Shown here piece by piece: positions 1-11,316 of a stretch of DNA of 64,000 nucleotides. Both the position numbers and the translations under genes were made by a program. The DNA is taken from positions 30,232,431-30,296,430 of the forward strand of contig CM036247.1 in assembly GCA_020698575.1 (NCBI GenBank), written 5' to 3'. Below the pieces are notes generated by a model, which was not told where the DNA came from, did no database searches, and was given only the letters and a program-made list of their open reading frames with translations. Position 1 is the first letter of the stretch. Each line of letters starts with the position of its first letter. This DNA is from Bostrychus sinensis. Lineage: Eukaryota; Chordata; Actinopteri; Gobiiformes; Eleotridae.

Positions 1-442
1 AGGAGGAACAAGTACTCAAAGTCTGTCCTCAAGTAAAAGAACTGTCTACTTCTTAAACACGTTGATTAAAGATTAAAATGCAAACGCAAACACCAAATAA
101 GACACACTGCTTAAACAGCCATACATATAATAAATAAGGACAAACAGATCAACCCTATTTGAATGAGATCTTTAATGGCAAATGGACACTATAAAACACA
201 AACCTTTTTGTGTTGCTTCTCGATCTGTGTCCCTGATCTATGTACATCAGACAAGTTTTTATTAGGGACAATATAAAGCAGGGGGGTTTGTTGGGTCCTC
301 CTCCAGGAGATTTTGAACATAACAGATGCAATATTATGGTGCATGTTAGATGAGAAAAAAAATATTTTCAGCTCCTATTACATTATAGTCATATTTTTTA
401 TACAATTGTTTTAATTTTCTCCTAAAACGACAAAACATTATT
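1..442. other. No recognised feature
   Basis: AT-rich sequence with no convincing coding frame, repeat terminus or promoter. It ends at the target duplication of the hAT element that follows. Confidence 0.5.
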
Positions 443-1164
443 ATAACAACTAGAGCCCGACCAATATATCAGCCGGCCGATATTATATTAGCCCATTAGC
501 TAAAATCTGCCTGATATCCATTGATATAAACAGTGCTATTTTTACTGTGTGCTGGAGTGCTGGAATATGATCTGTTTACTTGCAAATAAAATGCTTTGTG
601 CAGCAGAGGGCGTGCTGGTGTTTCCAAACAGTTGGTCTTTTACTCTGCAGTTCATAGGAAACAGCCTAAATCGCCTTCTCATGGCCTGAAAAGCTCAAAA
701 AGGCAAAACTTTTTTTTTGCTCATTTCTCTGCCATAAAACCTCATAGAACAAAAATTCAAAATGCATTTTGTAGTTCTCCCCATGCTCTACTCGCAGAGC
801 AAGTTCAAATGAAATTTAAGTAAAAAAAGTAGTTAAAGCTAAATAAAATAAATAAATATAATACATAAAATACATAATAATACTCCCCACACAAATGCCC
901 ACTACAGCCTACATAACAATCAGCATAAAGAACAATAAGCAGCTTTCTACAACATTTTAAAAAGATGTTTAATCTAATAAAGAGGCCTGGGGTGTACACA
1001 TCATATTCATGTAAACAAGAGCAGAAAGAAAAATGCTTTAAAATACTTTTCCTAAAGTATAACTGTATCGACCGATGTATCAGATATTGGTATTTTTTTG
1101 TTACCCAATATCAATATCGGCATCCGCCTCAAAAAATCCATACTGGTCGGGCTCTAATAACAAC
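443..1164. mobile_element. Non-autonomous hAT element with 8-bp target duplication
   Basis: The element itself runs 451-1156 (706 bp). It starts TAGAGCCCGACC and ends GGTCGGGCTCTA, a perfect 12-bp terminal inverted repeat, followed inward by imperfect inverted GATATT/ATCGGC-rich sequence. It is flanked by a perfect direct repeat ATAACAAC (443-450 and 1157-1164), the 8-bp target duplication typical of hAT transposons. There is no transposase frame inside, so it depends on an autonomous relative. The ends and duplication are seen directly; the superfamily follows from duplication length and TIR. Confidence 0.9.
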
Positions 1165-1229
1165 ACTTATATTTTAAACATGAGCTGCTGCTATATAGAG
1201 TAAAGCATAGCTCCATAAGACCAAGTTTC

Positions 1230-1530
1230 TTATTTAGTGGTTCCCCAAAGCCCAGTGTAACCCCAGAGACTGCTCTGCTCCGGCTCTGCTGCTCCAGCAC
1301 AGAAACACACAGCCTTCAGTCTCATCATTCTGGCCTGTAAACAGAGGCTACAGAAAACACTACAGGATAAAAAAAACATTTGTCAAGACATCTGCACTTC
1401 TGCTTTATGTTGTTTTGCAATAACACACACAGCTAAGATATTATGAGAAATGTGTTGCTCATTTCCGTAAATATGAGGTTGAGGTTGTAATCAAACAAAA
1501 AACTTCAGAAACGCAAGTAGAGTAGCACAC
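1230..1530. repeat. Dispersed repeat family A, copy 1
   Basis: About 280 bp that is recognisably similar to 12830-13170. Shared blocks include GCTCCAGCACAGAAACACA, CAGTCTCATCA, AACACTACAGG and AATATGAGGTTGA, in the same order and orientation. No termini or coding frame could be defined, so the class is unknown. Confidence 0.65.
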
Positions 1531-1989
1531 ATTTATGGGCTGAAAAAAAGTCCTAGCATCCACGATTTTTCAGTCTGTACTGTTACTGACCGGGCTTGTG
1601 ATGCAGCAGTTTACATCACTCACTGTCCCAGTCATTCAGCGCCCTTACCATATTACCTATGCAAAGGGCCACATCTGACCACTGTTCGGACCTTTCTGTT
1701 CATGTGGAGCCCCCTAATGGTTGTGACCCTAAACAACTCCATAGAGCGTTTACACCAGGAGCTGCCCCTGGTGCCAACAAATCTTCCACACCCTCAGTGA
1801 TGTTTGATGGCCTGAAATCCTCCCAAAGACTTTCAATCTGCGAAGGCCAATTCTTTAGGGAAAAAGTACATGACTTTCCATCGCTGCTTTTCTTTTTTTC
1901 CCAAAATGGAGGACCTCTTTATGCTAATTTCCTGTATATTGTCCTGACTGCTTCTTTACATTAATATTTTATTAAGTTTTATATTTTTT
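1531..1989. other. No recognised feature
   Basis: Contains a 101-codon open frame on the plus strand (1659-1964), but with no recognisable domain, splice context or codon signature. I treat it as chance and see nothing else of note. Confidence 0.4.
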
Positions 1990-4115
1990 ATTAACACATT
2001 ACACAGGTGAAGCACAATCAAAATCTCCCTCCCACCTTCGTACCCACCCTCCCATTTACCCTAACAAACAAACAAACAAACAAACAAACAATAGGTGCTG
2101 CTAAAACAAATAAACCAGATATAATACGGAACAAATACTCTGCTTTAACCATATACATCTGCAAATAGGAATGTATAGCTGCTAATTTTTTCCAAAATAT
2201 GTCTAGTTTGTCATTTAACTCATAAGTCAATTTCTCCAGAGGAAAAATAGAAGATATCTGATTCAACCATGAGTCCAGAGTGGGCATCTGGGGGTTGACC
2301 ACTTTAACAGGATACATTTTCTTGCTAAGAACATTATAGTCATTAACATAGATTGAGTAACTGTCAAAAACATTGTCAGGGAAAAGGTTCGGCAAATACA
2401 ATGATGGTGGCATAATGAAACTTTTCCCAATAATCTGCTGAATGTATCTCTTTCCAAAATCTTTGAATATGGTCACACTCCCAGAACAGGTGAACTACAG
2501 TGTCTTTGTGGTTTTTGCATTTGTAACAGAGATCAGAGCGGTCAGGAAACGTCTTCTGGAGATGGACAGGGGTGTAATATAATCTGTGTAATCATTTGTA
2601 ATTCTGCTCATGAACTGGTAAAGAAATACACTTTGGAAATACATTTTTGCAAATCTCAGACCAATCTTTTAGACTAAACGTTATCCCCAAATCATGTTTC
2701 CACAGCGGTTTCAACACATCATGTGCATTGGAGCTGTGGTATGACAGTAAGGCATAAAACTCAGATATTTTTTGTTTTAATGAAATGGCTGAAATCATGG
2801 CATTCTCTAGCTTAGATAAATTGTGTCTGAATTTATGCTCTTTTTGCTGATAAAATTTTGAATTTGAAGATATTCATAAAATTCTTTCGAGGGAAAATTA
2901 AATTTATTCCTAATTTGTTCAAATTATTTTATAGAATTTAATGACAACCAATCTAAAAAGTGGGTAATACCATTAAACACCCAGCTTGCAAGACTAATAC
3001 TTCTGTTAGATTTGTTCAGGAATATCAGGATTTAGAATTAGAGGCGATCATACAGATATAGCTGATGGGATATTAAGATATTTTTTCACATCCTTCCACA
3101 CCTGCAATGTGCTTTGAATAATAATGTTGCTACAAATATTTTGTACATCACTAAAATTATTTATAAATGGGAATTGCTCTAATTTGATAGGGCTACAAGC
3201 AGAGGTTTCAAGTTCAATCCAGGTTGACTCTTGTCTATTTAAAAACCAGTTGGTCATTATTCCCAATTTGGCCGACCAGTAATAAAGTTGGAGGTTAGGA
3301 AAGGATGTACCCCCTAATTGTTTAGGTTTGGTGTCATATCTGATTCTCTGATGCTTATTCTTCCAGATGTAGTGAGAAATGCTACTCTTCAGTTTGTTTT
3401 AATTTGTTAAATGTTTTGTCAAATAACAAGGTAAATTTTTGAAATAAGTAATTTAGCCTGGGAAGAATATGCATTTGGATCACATTAACTCTCCCAAGAA
3501 AGGAGGCAGTGGTAACCATCTACATAAATGTTCTTTCATTTTGCTGATTAAAGGTGTTTAGTTTGAATCAAATAAGTTCTTTAAATCAGCTCTAAGAGGG
3601 ATTCCCAAGTATTTCAAACTATCTTCAGCCACCTAAAACGGAAAATGTACAAATTCCCGAGGATCAGTATTAAAAGGTAGGACAACAGATTTACTTAAAT
3701 TCATTTTGGAACCTGACAAAGCACAAAGATCCCATTAATTTCAGCATTAGCCTTTATTGTCTCAGCTAAGGGTTAAATAAACAATGTAAATAAAAAAGGC
3801 AATAAGGGGCACCTTTGCCTACATCCTCACTGAACTAGGAAACCTTCAGATAACAGTCCATTAATACTAACTTAAACTGTAGGCTGTGAATATAATGTCT
3901 TGACCGCATTAATAAATTTAGATCCTAAACAGAATTTTTCCAACGCACAAAAAAAAGGAATAACCATTCTACACGATGGAAAGCTTTATCAGCATCCAGA
4001 GAAACAATTAAGGCTGGGTCTTTAGTAATATTTAATTGATGAATAATATTAAGAGCATGTCTCACATTATCTGATCCATATCATGATCTCACAAATCCTG
4101 ACTGCTTTTTTAATG
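1990..4115 (-). pseudogene. Dead L1-like LINE, reverse transcriptase to C-terminus
   Basis: Remnant of a non-LTR retrotransposon ORF2 read on the minus strand. Translating 4019-3961 gives SLDADKAFHRVEW, the reverse transcriptase motif A region of L1-type elements. Further on (about 3830-3740) comes RQRCPLLPFLFTLFI, the degenerate QGCPLSP block, then MNLSKSVVLPFN and KYLGIPLR near 3700-3590. Weak L1-type C-terminal protein continues at 3266-3048, 2798-2592 and 2476-2018. The frame is broken by stops and shifts. The segment that should carry the catalytic YADD box is missing between about 3745 and 3700, so it cannot encode active enzyme. The element is 5'-truncated inside the RT domain near 4115. 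An (AACA)n tract lies at about 2066-2091. Clade (L1/Tx1-like) is from memory of the family. Confidence 0.8.
2066..2091. repeat. (AACA)n microsatellite
   Basis: About six tandem copies of a 4-bp unit near the 3' end of the minus-strand LINE remnant. Confidence 0.85.
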
Positions 4116-4129
4116 TACCATAATGAAAC

Positions 4130-4645
4130 CAAGTGGCTCCTAATCACTGCCGATTTTCTACATTTACGCCCCTGACAGATCCCGCTGTGTCCCTGACAAA
4201 ACCTTACTTTACTCACGTGATAATGACAGCCCGCATTATGTCTGTGTGTGTTTGTGTGTGTGTGTTTGGTGCCTCTGTACGGCGCGTCCCTGCCTGTTAG
4301 TGCACGGGTGGAGACGTATCAAAGTCACTTTATTGAGATGAAAGAAGTGGGCCCCAAACTGCGATCGGGCGCATTAGTCACCGGGGCGCGCGGCTGACAG
4401 AAACATGCTCTCAATTTACGAGTCAGGTGCTTCCAGTGATTCCTGCCAGCCTTGTTCCTCCACATCATAAATTCCTCTTTATGCCCTGCTCATCCCACAG
4501 GCGCAGCCCCCTTTTTTCTCCGGCCCACCCGAACCCCCACCCTGCCCCGCGTCGGAGCATTGGCTGTCGTCCCGGCTGCCATTAACGTTTACAGCTGGTG
4601 GAGGAGCAGTGAATTTGAATAGACAGGCCCGATTGCGCCCCGAGG
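4130..4645. other. Repeat-free GC-richer island, candidate conserved non-coding element
   Basis: No open frame of note. GC content is clearly above the flanks, with CpGs retained (4278-4400, 4540-4640) and a short TG repeat at 4236-4266. It lies downstream (3' side) of nxph1. The regulatory suggestion is inference only; no conservation data are available here. Confidence 0.3.
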
Positions 4646-5095
4646 TGCACATTTGTACTTTTTTTTTTTTTTTTTTACAGGTTTTCTACAGCGCCGTTAA
4701 TTTATTCTTTCTGTGGTGTTGACTCTGCAGAGCTGCACTTACACTGACTTCATTTTCCTTCTAAATGCTCCACGCAGTCCCACTGGTTCCCAATTGATGT
4801 AATGAAGCTTTAATAGCCAATTGGAACAGCCAATGTCATTAGCAGTTGGAGTTAGTTTCATCCGCGATTTGCAGGGTTGTGATGAGAAAAAAAAAGCGGT
4901 GGAGTTGAGGAGTCTGACAGTCACCAGCTGATTTTGACTTCGAAAAACATGATCAGATAACACTACTGTCTGCTTCACATTAAAACGGGGAATTTATTAA
5001 CTTAATAACTTATTTCTGATATAAACTGCTGCTGAAGATGGGTTGTGTCCCACTACTGACTTTGGCAATGTGAACACTATTAAATAGAAACTTTA
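4646..5095. other. Non-coding, poly(T) tract
   Basis: A run of about 18 T near 4659-4676 is followed by ordinary AT-rich sequence. Nothing else recognised. Confidence 0.4.
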
Positions 5096-5099
5096 TCTT

Positions 5100-5870
5100 T
5101 CTTGTATTCAAAGCAAATCTGTGTGACCTTTTGCTTTGCTCTTTTTTGGTCATATTTTTTTCTTTACAGAGCTTCCCCTACATTTCAAAGTAAAGCACTA
5201 TTGTAACTCAGTAATCAGGTTGACCCCTGTGTGACCCCTCGCTTGACTTTCTCCTTGTATCGGAACAAAGGTTTTTTTTTCTGCCTTTTGGCCGCTCTGC
5301 CGTGACCAGTGTCAAAGAAATAAAGTCATTGCTGGCTTGTTGTTATGGCTAACCAGAATGTGGTGTTGTCTCACAAGACCCAAGACTTCAGGGACACAGG
5401 TTCAGTGCTCCCATTCTAGCAAGGCTGTTTTTTTTTCACCAAGACACACAAGGGGGAGGTGCAGGGGGCTTTAGTCACTCTTAGACTCAGTATCATATTG
5501 TTAAAGTAATGGTCTGTGAAAACTTAAGACTTTAAAGTAACTTTTCTAGTTTCTGTGCTGTTTCTGACTCATTTTCCTCTATTGAGCTCCCTCTACTTTT
5601 CAGAGTCAAGCACTATCGTAAATTCCACTTGACTCCTATTTGATCCTTGGTCGGCTTTACTTTTGTTTTCTCCTTCTCATATCTGTCATTTGGCTGCTCT
5701 GCCGTGACAAAAATCAAGAATTAAAGTCTTTGCTGGCTTGTTGTTTTGGTAACTGCGATGCAGCACTTTATCACGAGACTCTATACTTCTGTGACACCAA
5801 GTTGGCGGTGCTCATACTTGTTCATATTTGTCATTCTTAGCCCAGACGTGGCAGGGGGAGCTGCAGGACT
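5100..5870. repeat. Diverged tandem duplication of about 430 bp
   Basis: 5110-5480 and 5545-5870 share ordered blocks: GAGCT(T)CCCTC/CTAC followed by TCAAGCACTAT/AAAGCACTATTGTAA, then GGC(C/T)GCTCTGCCGTGAC, ATTAAAGTC/AATAAAGTCATTGCTGGCTTGTTGTT, and late GGGGGAG(G/C)TGCAGG. Both copies are non-coding. Divergence is high, so the duplication is old or the two are neighbouring copies of one mobile family. Confidence 0.65.
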
Positions 5871-6175
5871 ATTTATTCATCTCACAGCAACTCATTTAAC
5901 CATCACACGTCCACAGTACACCTGCACATATAAGAAACAAACCACTCCTTTAAGGACAGTGAGGTCCGAGTCTTAGCCAGAGAGAAAGGAATGCTTGACG
6001 AGGAGTCAAAGAAGCAATCTTGAAACCTTCTTTGAACTTGAATGGTGGGCTCAGATACAACCTTCCATCTGTCTATAACAGTCTCCTGAAACCCAAACAA
6101 AACAAACCAGTTTCACTCAGGTCATTAACACCTGTAGGAGCTGACCAGGCCCAGGAGGGCTAACCACTCTCACTC
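5871..6175. other. No recognised feature
   Basis: Short chance frames only. Nothing supported. Confidence 0.4.
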
Positions 6176-6400
6176 CAGCTGAGGACACAGGCTAATGACC
6201 CGAAACCACTCAGGCTCTTTTATAGTCTTTTAAACCAACAGAATTTAGTTTTAAGTCTAAAACTCCTCCTTCCTAGGAGCATATAAACCAGCTCTCTTAC
6301 CAGTTCAATTTCAGAATTGAAAAAGCCTCTTGGATGAACGTTGTCTTTAACTTTAAAAAACAAATTCAGATGACTTTTTTTCAAACCTTTGATTGTGAGG
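6176..6400. repeat. Dispersed repeat family D, copy 1
   Basis: Shares CTCCTTCCTAGGAGC, TAAACCAG, CAGTTCAATTTCAGAA and ACTTTAAAAA..CA..ATGACT with 38520-38650, in the same order. The teleost repeat with CTTCAACTTTAAAAACCAAG-type ends is common, but I cannot place it in a superfamily. Confidence 0.55.
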
Positions 6401-7088
6401 TAAGGAAAAGAAAAACGGAAAGTGCATTTGTGAGATTATTAACAAGACAAAGATAACAGAGTCACATTAATGAACATTTATTATTAATATTTTGTAGTAT
6501 ATTTTATTGAAATAAAAGCAGTAAAGGTAGATAAGTGATTGTTGAGGATGAGGTTGGTGGTGATAGTGTAGCTTTAGGACCACTGTTAAAGGTTTAGTTA
6601 GAATTTGTTTCTGTACATGACTCAATTATTATACTTAGTACATAATTTATACAACATCAATTGGCAATATGAGGCCTGTCACACTTTGCAAGATGTAAAG
6701 TGTGTTAAAAACTAAAATTAAATTATAGTCAACAACAGACAGTGTCACTGAGCCACAACTTGAGTGGCATTTGTGTTTAGAAAAAAGAAACAGAGTCTGG
6801 ACATTTGTGGTTGGGAAAAGAGGAGCATTTGGTGGCAATAAGAAAGAAAGACTGAGGCTGATGTCATTGCATCACAATACTACTTCATATCTAAAGGATA
6901 CAATGCTGTTGCACGTTCTCGCTCACTGTATTATTGTAGAAAAGCAAAAGACAGTTCTGGTGTCTTGGAGGAGTTGTAGTTGTAGCAGCATAATAACAGT
7001 GTCTTAGAAATACTTTAACACAAGATACAAAAGTTGAGCACAGCGTGAGCTCCATTTATAAACATTGATCTATAGCTCTTGTTTCTCT
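6401..7088. other. No recognised feature
   Basis: AT-rich. Short plus- and minus-strand frames lack any domain or splice context. Confidence 0.4.
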
Positions 7089-7089
7089 A

Positions 7090-7580
7090 TTAGGTTGTGT
7101 CATAAAGAGCTCAGGAGGTCACCCACTTATCTGAAGGTTGCCAGTTTAAGCTCCGCCTCTTCCCCCTGCACACTGCCCTTGTGTACATGGGCACTCACCC
7201 TGGCTTTAGTATCTAGTGTAGCACTGGTGTATAAATTTGTTAGGGAAGACTCACAGATAAAACCTTATGAGCGACTGAAGTGACCATTCATTTTCTATGT
7301 ACTCGTGCGTGCTGGAGCGACAGGTAGTGCAAACCAGGTGTGTGTGGTGTGTTTGGAGCCTCTAACCTCCCGCCCCTTGTCCCGTGTCACCAGATGAGGG
7401 GCTGGTGACACGAGAAGCGAGAACTTAGCTTAGAAAACATATGTTGACGCTTTAAGTCCGCCATTAGTGTGATTGTTTTTTGTTTGGGAGTGGTCAGTCT
7501 GCCCCAGGACAGCTGTGGCCACCACCAGTGAAATTAATGGATAATTGATTAATGTAAAGTGCTTTGAGAGAAGAAAGAAA
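7090..7580 (+). repeat. tRNA-derived SINE remnant, interrupted
   Basis: 7095-7165 matches the head of the SINE described at 53640, including a decayed B-box-like GGTTGCCAGTTTAAGCTCC. 7490-7570 matches its tail (TCTGCCCCAGGACAGCTGTGG ending GTAAAGTGCTTTGAG). The sequence between is unrelated, so the copy has been interrupted or rearranged. Confidence 0.55.
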
Positions 7581-9180
7581 AAAATGAAAGTAATATATAT
7601 TTGAGTATTATAATTGTAGTAGTGTCATGTCTATAGTCAGAGATCTTAAGTAATTCAAACAGGTGAGTTCATCATCTTTATTTTCAGTTGTTTTAATGGA
7701 CCATGTTTTAATAACCAGGGATAGCAGAACCATGGGCAGAGACTGGCAGAGTGGAAGTCAGTTAGCATTATTGACACACATTTGAGTGTTAGTAAAAAAA
7801 GACAATATTTCAACATTTAAAGGATTCCCAATCTCTTCTTGAGAAAAAAAAAATAAAAAAAAAAATAGAAAGTTGCAATTTTCAAGCCCACCACTGCACA
7901 CTGCACCTTTAATGTCTTCTGAAATGTTGAACTGTTTAACCATTTTCTTTGTTTTCATGACACTTTATTTGCAGAAACCGGCATTGAACTTTAAACCTGT
8001 CAACAGACTTTTCAACTGTATTTTTTTTTTAACAGAAGTTGTATTATTTCCGCCCATTGGTCGGTGACAGTAGAGACTTGATGAAGATTATTTGTGACAG
8101 CTGCGATAACATGAGAATATCCGTGGACGCTACTCACCACCACACTGGGCTCATGCATGGACATGGACGGGGATCCGACAGCACTATCATGACGGAAACT
8201 CTCTCAACAATCACACGGCAGAACAACAGCAGCCGTATCTGTTCCATTACAGCCTCTAATGTGGACTGACAGACTCCGGGGATTTGCATTGACGTTTTAC
8301 GTGTTCTCGGTGATTACCAGAGTCAGACGGCAGAGACGGGACGCATGATTGAGACGGAAACACACCATCAGAGTAAACAACTCAATTAGCAGAAGGAAAA
8401 AGATGAAATTGTTTTTCTGGTCTCTGTTCTGTGCCGAACTTCCAATATTTACATAAATACAATCAGCATATTTGAGTTGGCTGTTAGATGTAAGCAGCTA
8501 TGCATATAGTGTTAGTGTTGCAACCATAGATACAGAAGGTAGAAGACACTGGGTGCTCCTGGAATGTCCCTGTGTAGGAGCCATAGTGGGGAGCTCAAGA
8601 AAGGACATTGTATTATTCAGTCAAGAGGAGAAGACACTTTGAACATTATTCACCTTCTGTTGTTAGAAACATTTGTAGTTTAGGATTATATTCTGAGATT
8701 CACACCTGGCCTCCTAACAAATGCATGTGGAGTTTATGCTGATAGCAAAGTTGCAACAAGCCCTATTGGTGGCTGGATTGTGTTAATAAACAAAGAATGT
8801 AAGGCAAAGTAATACTAAAATACTGCCATGGCCACGGCACATCGTTGTGTACTGGTTGTCAGTGGATGGTGTGCCTACACTGTAAGAACTGCTACATCCA
8901 CTAAGTAGATCTAGTTTACTCTAAGTATACATTCCTTACATAATTTTTTATTGTTTTATGATTGAAAAAAGCAATATACATGACATTTACCATTTATGTG
9001 GACATATCTGCAATAGTATATTTTTTATGTTGAATCAACACAGTTTAAGTAATGCACAAAATACAAAGCGAGAGAAAATCACAATCCTGTGGGTGGGCTT
9101 AGGCCTGCCTACATTTAAACTGGTTACAACCAGCTTGTTGAGATTCTTCCTCTTTTACTGCAACCTGTGTATTAGAGGTT
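7581..9180. other. No recognised feature
   Basis: Ordinary non-coding sequence. It has an A-rich block at 7845-7865 and a slightly GC-richer patch at 8040-8350 with no coding evidence. Nothing else recognised. Confidence 0.4.
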
Positions 9181-9194
9181 AATACTAATTAATT

Positions 9195-9300
9195 TGGTAA
9201 CTGTGCTGCTGCCACTTGCCAGGACACTCTTGTAAAAGAGATTTTTAATCTCAATGAGTTTTTAAATCCTGGTTAAATAAAGGTTTGAATGAGAGGGTAA
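9195..9300 (+). mobile_element. 3' end of an L2-like LINE
   Basis: Ends with TCTCAATGAG, TCCTGGTTAAATAAAGG and a TTTGAATGAG tail. The layout (a short self-complementary stretch around AGAGATTTTTAATCTC, then CTGGTTAAATAAAGG) matches the 3' tail of the plus-strand LINE at 30875-31785. Only the extreme 3' end is present. Confidence 0.6.
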
Positions 9301-9587
9301 GTGTGTTATATTTCTGTGATTTGCAGAGTTAAAACTGAGATTCAGCTCAGTATCAAAGGTTAAACATGTTTTCCTAAAGCTCACACACAGTTTAAGCGGA
9401 CAAATGACTGCTATTCAGTGTTGGCTTGACAGTGTTAGCCACCAAGCTATAGTTTAAATTGTAAACTGCTATTTGTCATTGTTCTCAGTAACATACAGTA
9501 TTTATTGTCAATGCCATTAACTTTTAATTAACTTTTGTTAAAACTTAAAGGACAACCTAATAGTTAACTTTTCCTTTTAGTATTAAA

Positions 9588-9626
<39 letters not shown>

Positions 9627-10429
9627 AATTTAAATTTAAGTGGCTTTCATATACAACTGAGTTAGATTCATCATAAAAATATTTTCCAAAACAGTAAAAT
9701 GGTTTAATATGACTTAAAATATAATAAAAAAATAATAAAAAAATATAATAATTCTTGGACTACCCCTCCAATTCAATTTACATCAAGCTAAAGCTATCAG
9801 ATGTTAACTATGACTCTATCATGAGACCAAGATCCTGGATCTGTCATGGTTGCAGTAGATTTTCAGTGTTGCTCTTGTTGTGCATACAGCAAACAAGGTT
9901 TTGGCTGTGGGGAAAAGCCCTTCTGGTAAACTACTGTTACACAGACCCATCTCGGGGGCTTTTGAACATGAACCACCTGCCTCTAACCGCCAATCATCAG
10001 GTCATTTTATCCAATCAGCTATTTTGCCATTAAACTTAGGGCACGCCCACATCTGACATAACTGCCAGTGATCTGCTGTTGTGATATTGGGACATTAAAA
10101 TACAACTAAATTGGACAGAAACTGAATGGACAACAGTTTTCCTAGTTTTCCATGTTGACCTTCCCAATATGGCTTCCTAACTTCCTAAATGAAGAAAGCA
10201 TCTTCATTCTTATATCTACAGTTGCAACTCTAGTAGTGTTAGTCTAATGGCTCCCAGTTTGACCTCATTGGGCCTCTTCTTTGGAGCATTTTGTTCATTT
10301 TCTCCAGCATCACAAGCTTCAGCAGTTCCTTTTCTTCAGATTTTTTTTTTGACATGGCTCAGGACCTTACGTGGCCCGTTTTTTTTTTGCGTTATCGAGT
10401 CTGTGTCCCGCCCCTTTTTGGTCACATGA
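9301..10429 (-). other. 3' flank of nxph1, probable 3' UTR in part
   Basis: Lies directly 3' of the nxph1 stop codon on the minus strand. Minus-strand poly(A)-signal candidates are ATTAAA at 9703-9708 and AATAAA near 9500; neither is decisive. Includes a 32-base A run (9592-9623). Confidence 0.35.
9592..9623. repeat. Poly(A) tract, 32 bases
   Basis: Uninterrupted A run, read directly. Confidence 0.9.
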
Positions 10430-11228
10430 TCAGCCGGTTGGCAGGTAGGGCGTGTCGCTGTGGTAGTTGTAGTCAGGGCACACCTTCTGCACCAGCTTGT
10501 AGTCGGTGCTGTAGAAGGTGATGAAGATGCAGATGACCTTGAAGGGCTTGGAGCACAGCCAGGACACGTGGCTTTGGGTCTGCTCCTGAGGGCAGCTCTG
10601 GGACGGGTCGTGGGCGCACAGCGACGTCCTGGTCCCCTTCTCTACCTTCTCGTACTCCACACGGCAGTTGAATAGCTTGGTCTCTTTGGTCTCTAGTGCG
10701 GTCTGCTGTTGCTGCTGTTGCTGCTGATGGTGGTACTGCTGCTGGTGAGGTTGAACTTGGAACTCCACGGCTTTAGTTGGCGGTACGAGCCCCACGGAGA
10801 CGTTGCCTTGCCCGGTGGAGTTATGGCGAAAGTACACGCTGAAAGTCCCGTTGCCGTGATCCACTATCTTCCCGGTGATGAGAAGGTTGAGCTTGACGGT
10901 CTTGATGTTGGAATGGAAGTCCCCCCAGCCAAACATCTTCTTGAACTTGCCGGTTTTGACGATGGGTCTCCGCTTGGTCCTGGAGCGAGGGTCTCGGGGG
11001 GAGGAGGTGTTGTAAAGCCAGTTCCAGTGCTCCTGTTTGGAGAAGGAGTCCGGCCCGTCATAGTCCAGGTCCAGGGAGGTGAAGTTCTCTTTGCCGTAGA
11101 GGTTCTGGGAGAGCAGGCGGCTGATAGACAAGGTCTTGCTGCTGCTGCTGCCTTCGGACCAATAGGTCTTGACTTTGGACTTTGGACTCTCTCTCAGGTG
11201 GGAGGTTCCGGAGTCTGCAGCTGTGAAC
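10430..11228 (-). CDS. nxph1: Neurexophilin 1 type, main (3') coding exon
   Basis: Encodes about 265 residues of a secreted neuronal glycoprotein that in mammals binds alpha-neurexin at the cell surface. In order: a variable N-terminal region with LSISRLLSQ (an NXPH1 hallmark) and NFT/NTS glycosylation sequons; a dibasic RTKRRP propeptide cleavage site; the near-invariant block FGWGDFHSNIKTVKLN with NGT, NST and NVS sequons; a Gln/His-rich insertion; then the cysteine-rich domain with six Cys, ending CPDYNYHSDTPYLPTG and TGA at 10432-10430. FYSTDYKLVQ and HSDTPY favour NXPH1 over NXPH2. Codon composition is GC-rich, unlike the flanks. The start is a splice acceptor: minus-strand TTTCCCGTTGCAG ends at 11229, making base 11228 the third base of a split codon. 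No Met near the start fits an initiator. Total length with the signal exon (about 285 residues) is close to the 271 I recall for human NXPH1 once the insertion is counted. A teleost duplicate of nxph1 is possible. Confidence 0.95.
10697..10752 (-). repeat. nxph1: In-frame CAG/CAA-CAC/CAT tract in nxph1 (Gln/His insertion)
   Basis: Codes for HQQQYHHQQQQQQQQ between VEFQVQP and TALETKETK. CAG and CAA codons are interleaved, so the DNA is an impure trinucleotide repeat. Mammalian NXPH1-3, as I remember them, have a short linker here. Confidence 0.9.
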
Positions 11229-11316
11229 CTGCAACGGGAAATTAAATTGTGAGTAGCATAATATTCAAAATACTAAAGCAGGTCATATATTCTCCTAACA
11301 AAAAACACAAACATCC

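Noticed and set aside
1659..1964. 101-codon plus-strand frame
   Set aside because: No homology recognised and no exon signals; treated as chance.
10709..11245. 178-codon plus-strand open frame opposite the nxph1 exon
   Set aside because: Antisense shadow of the GC-rich coding exon. The minus-strand frame has clear neurexophilin homology; this one has none.
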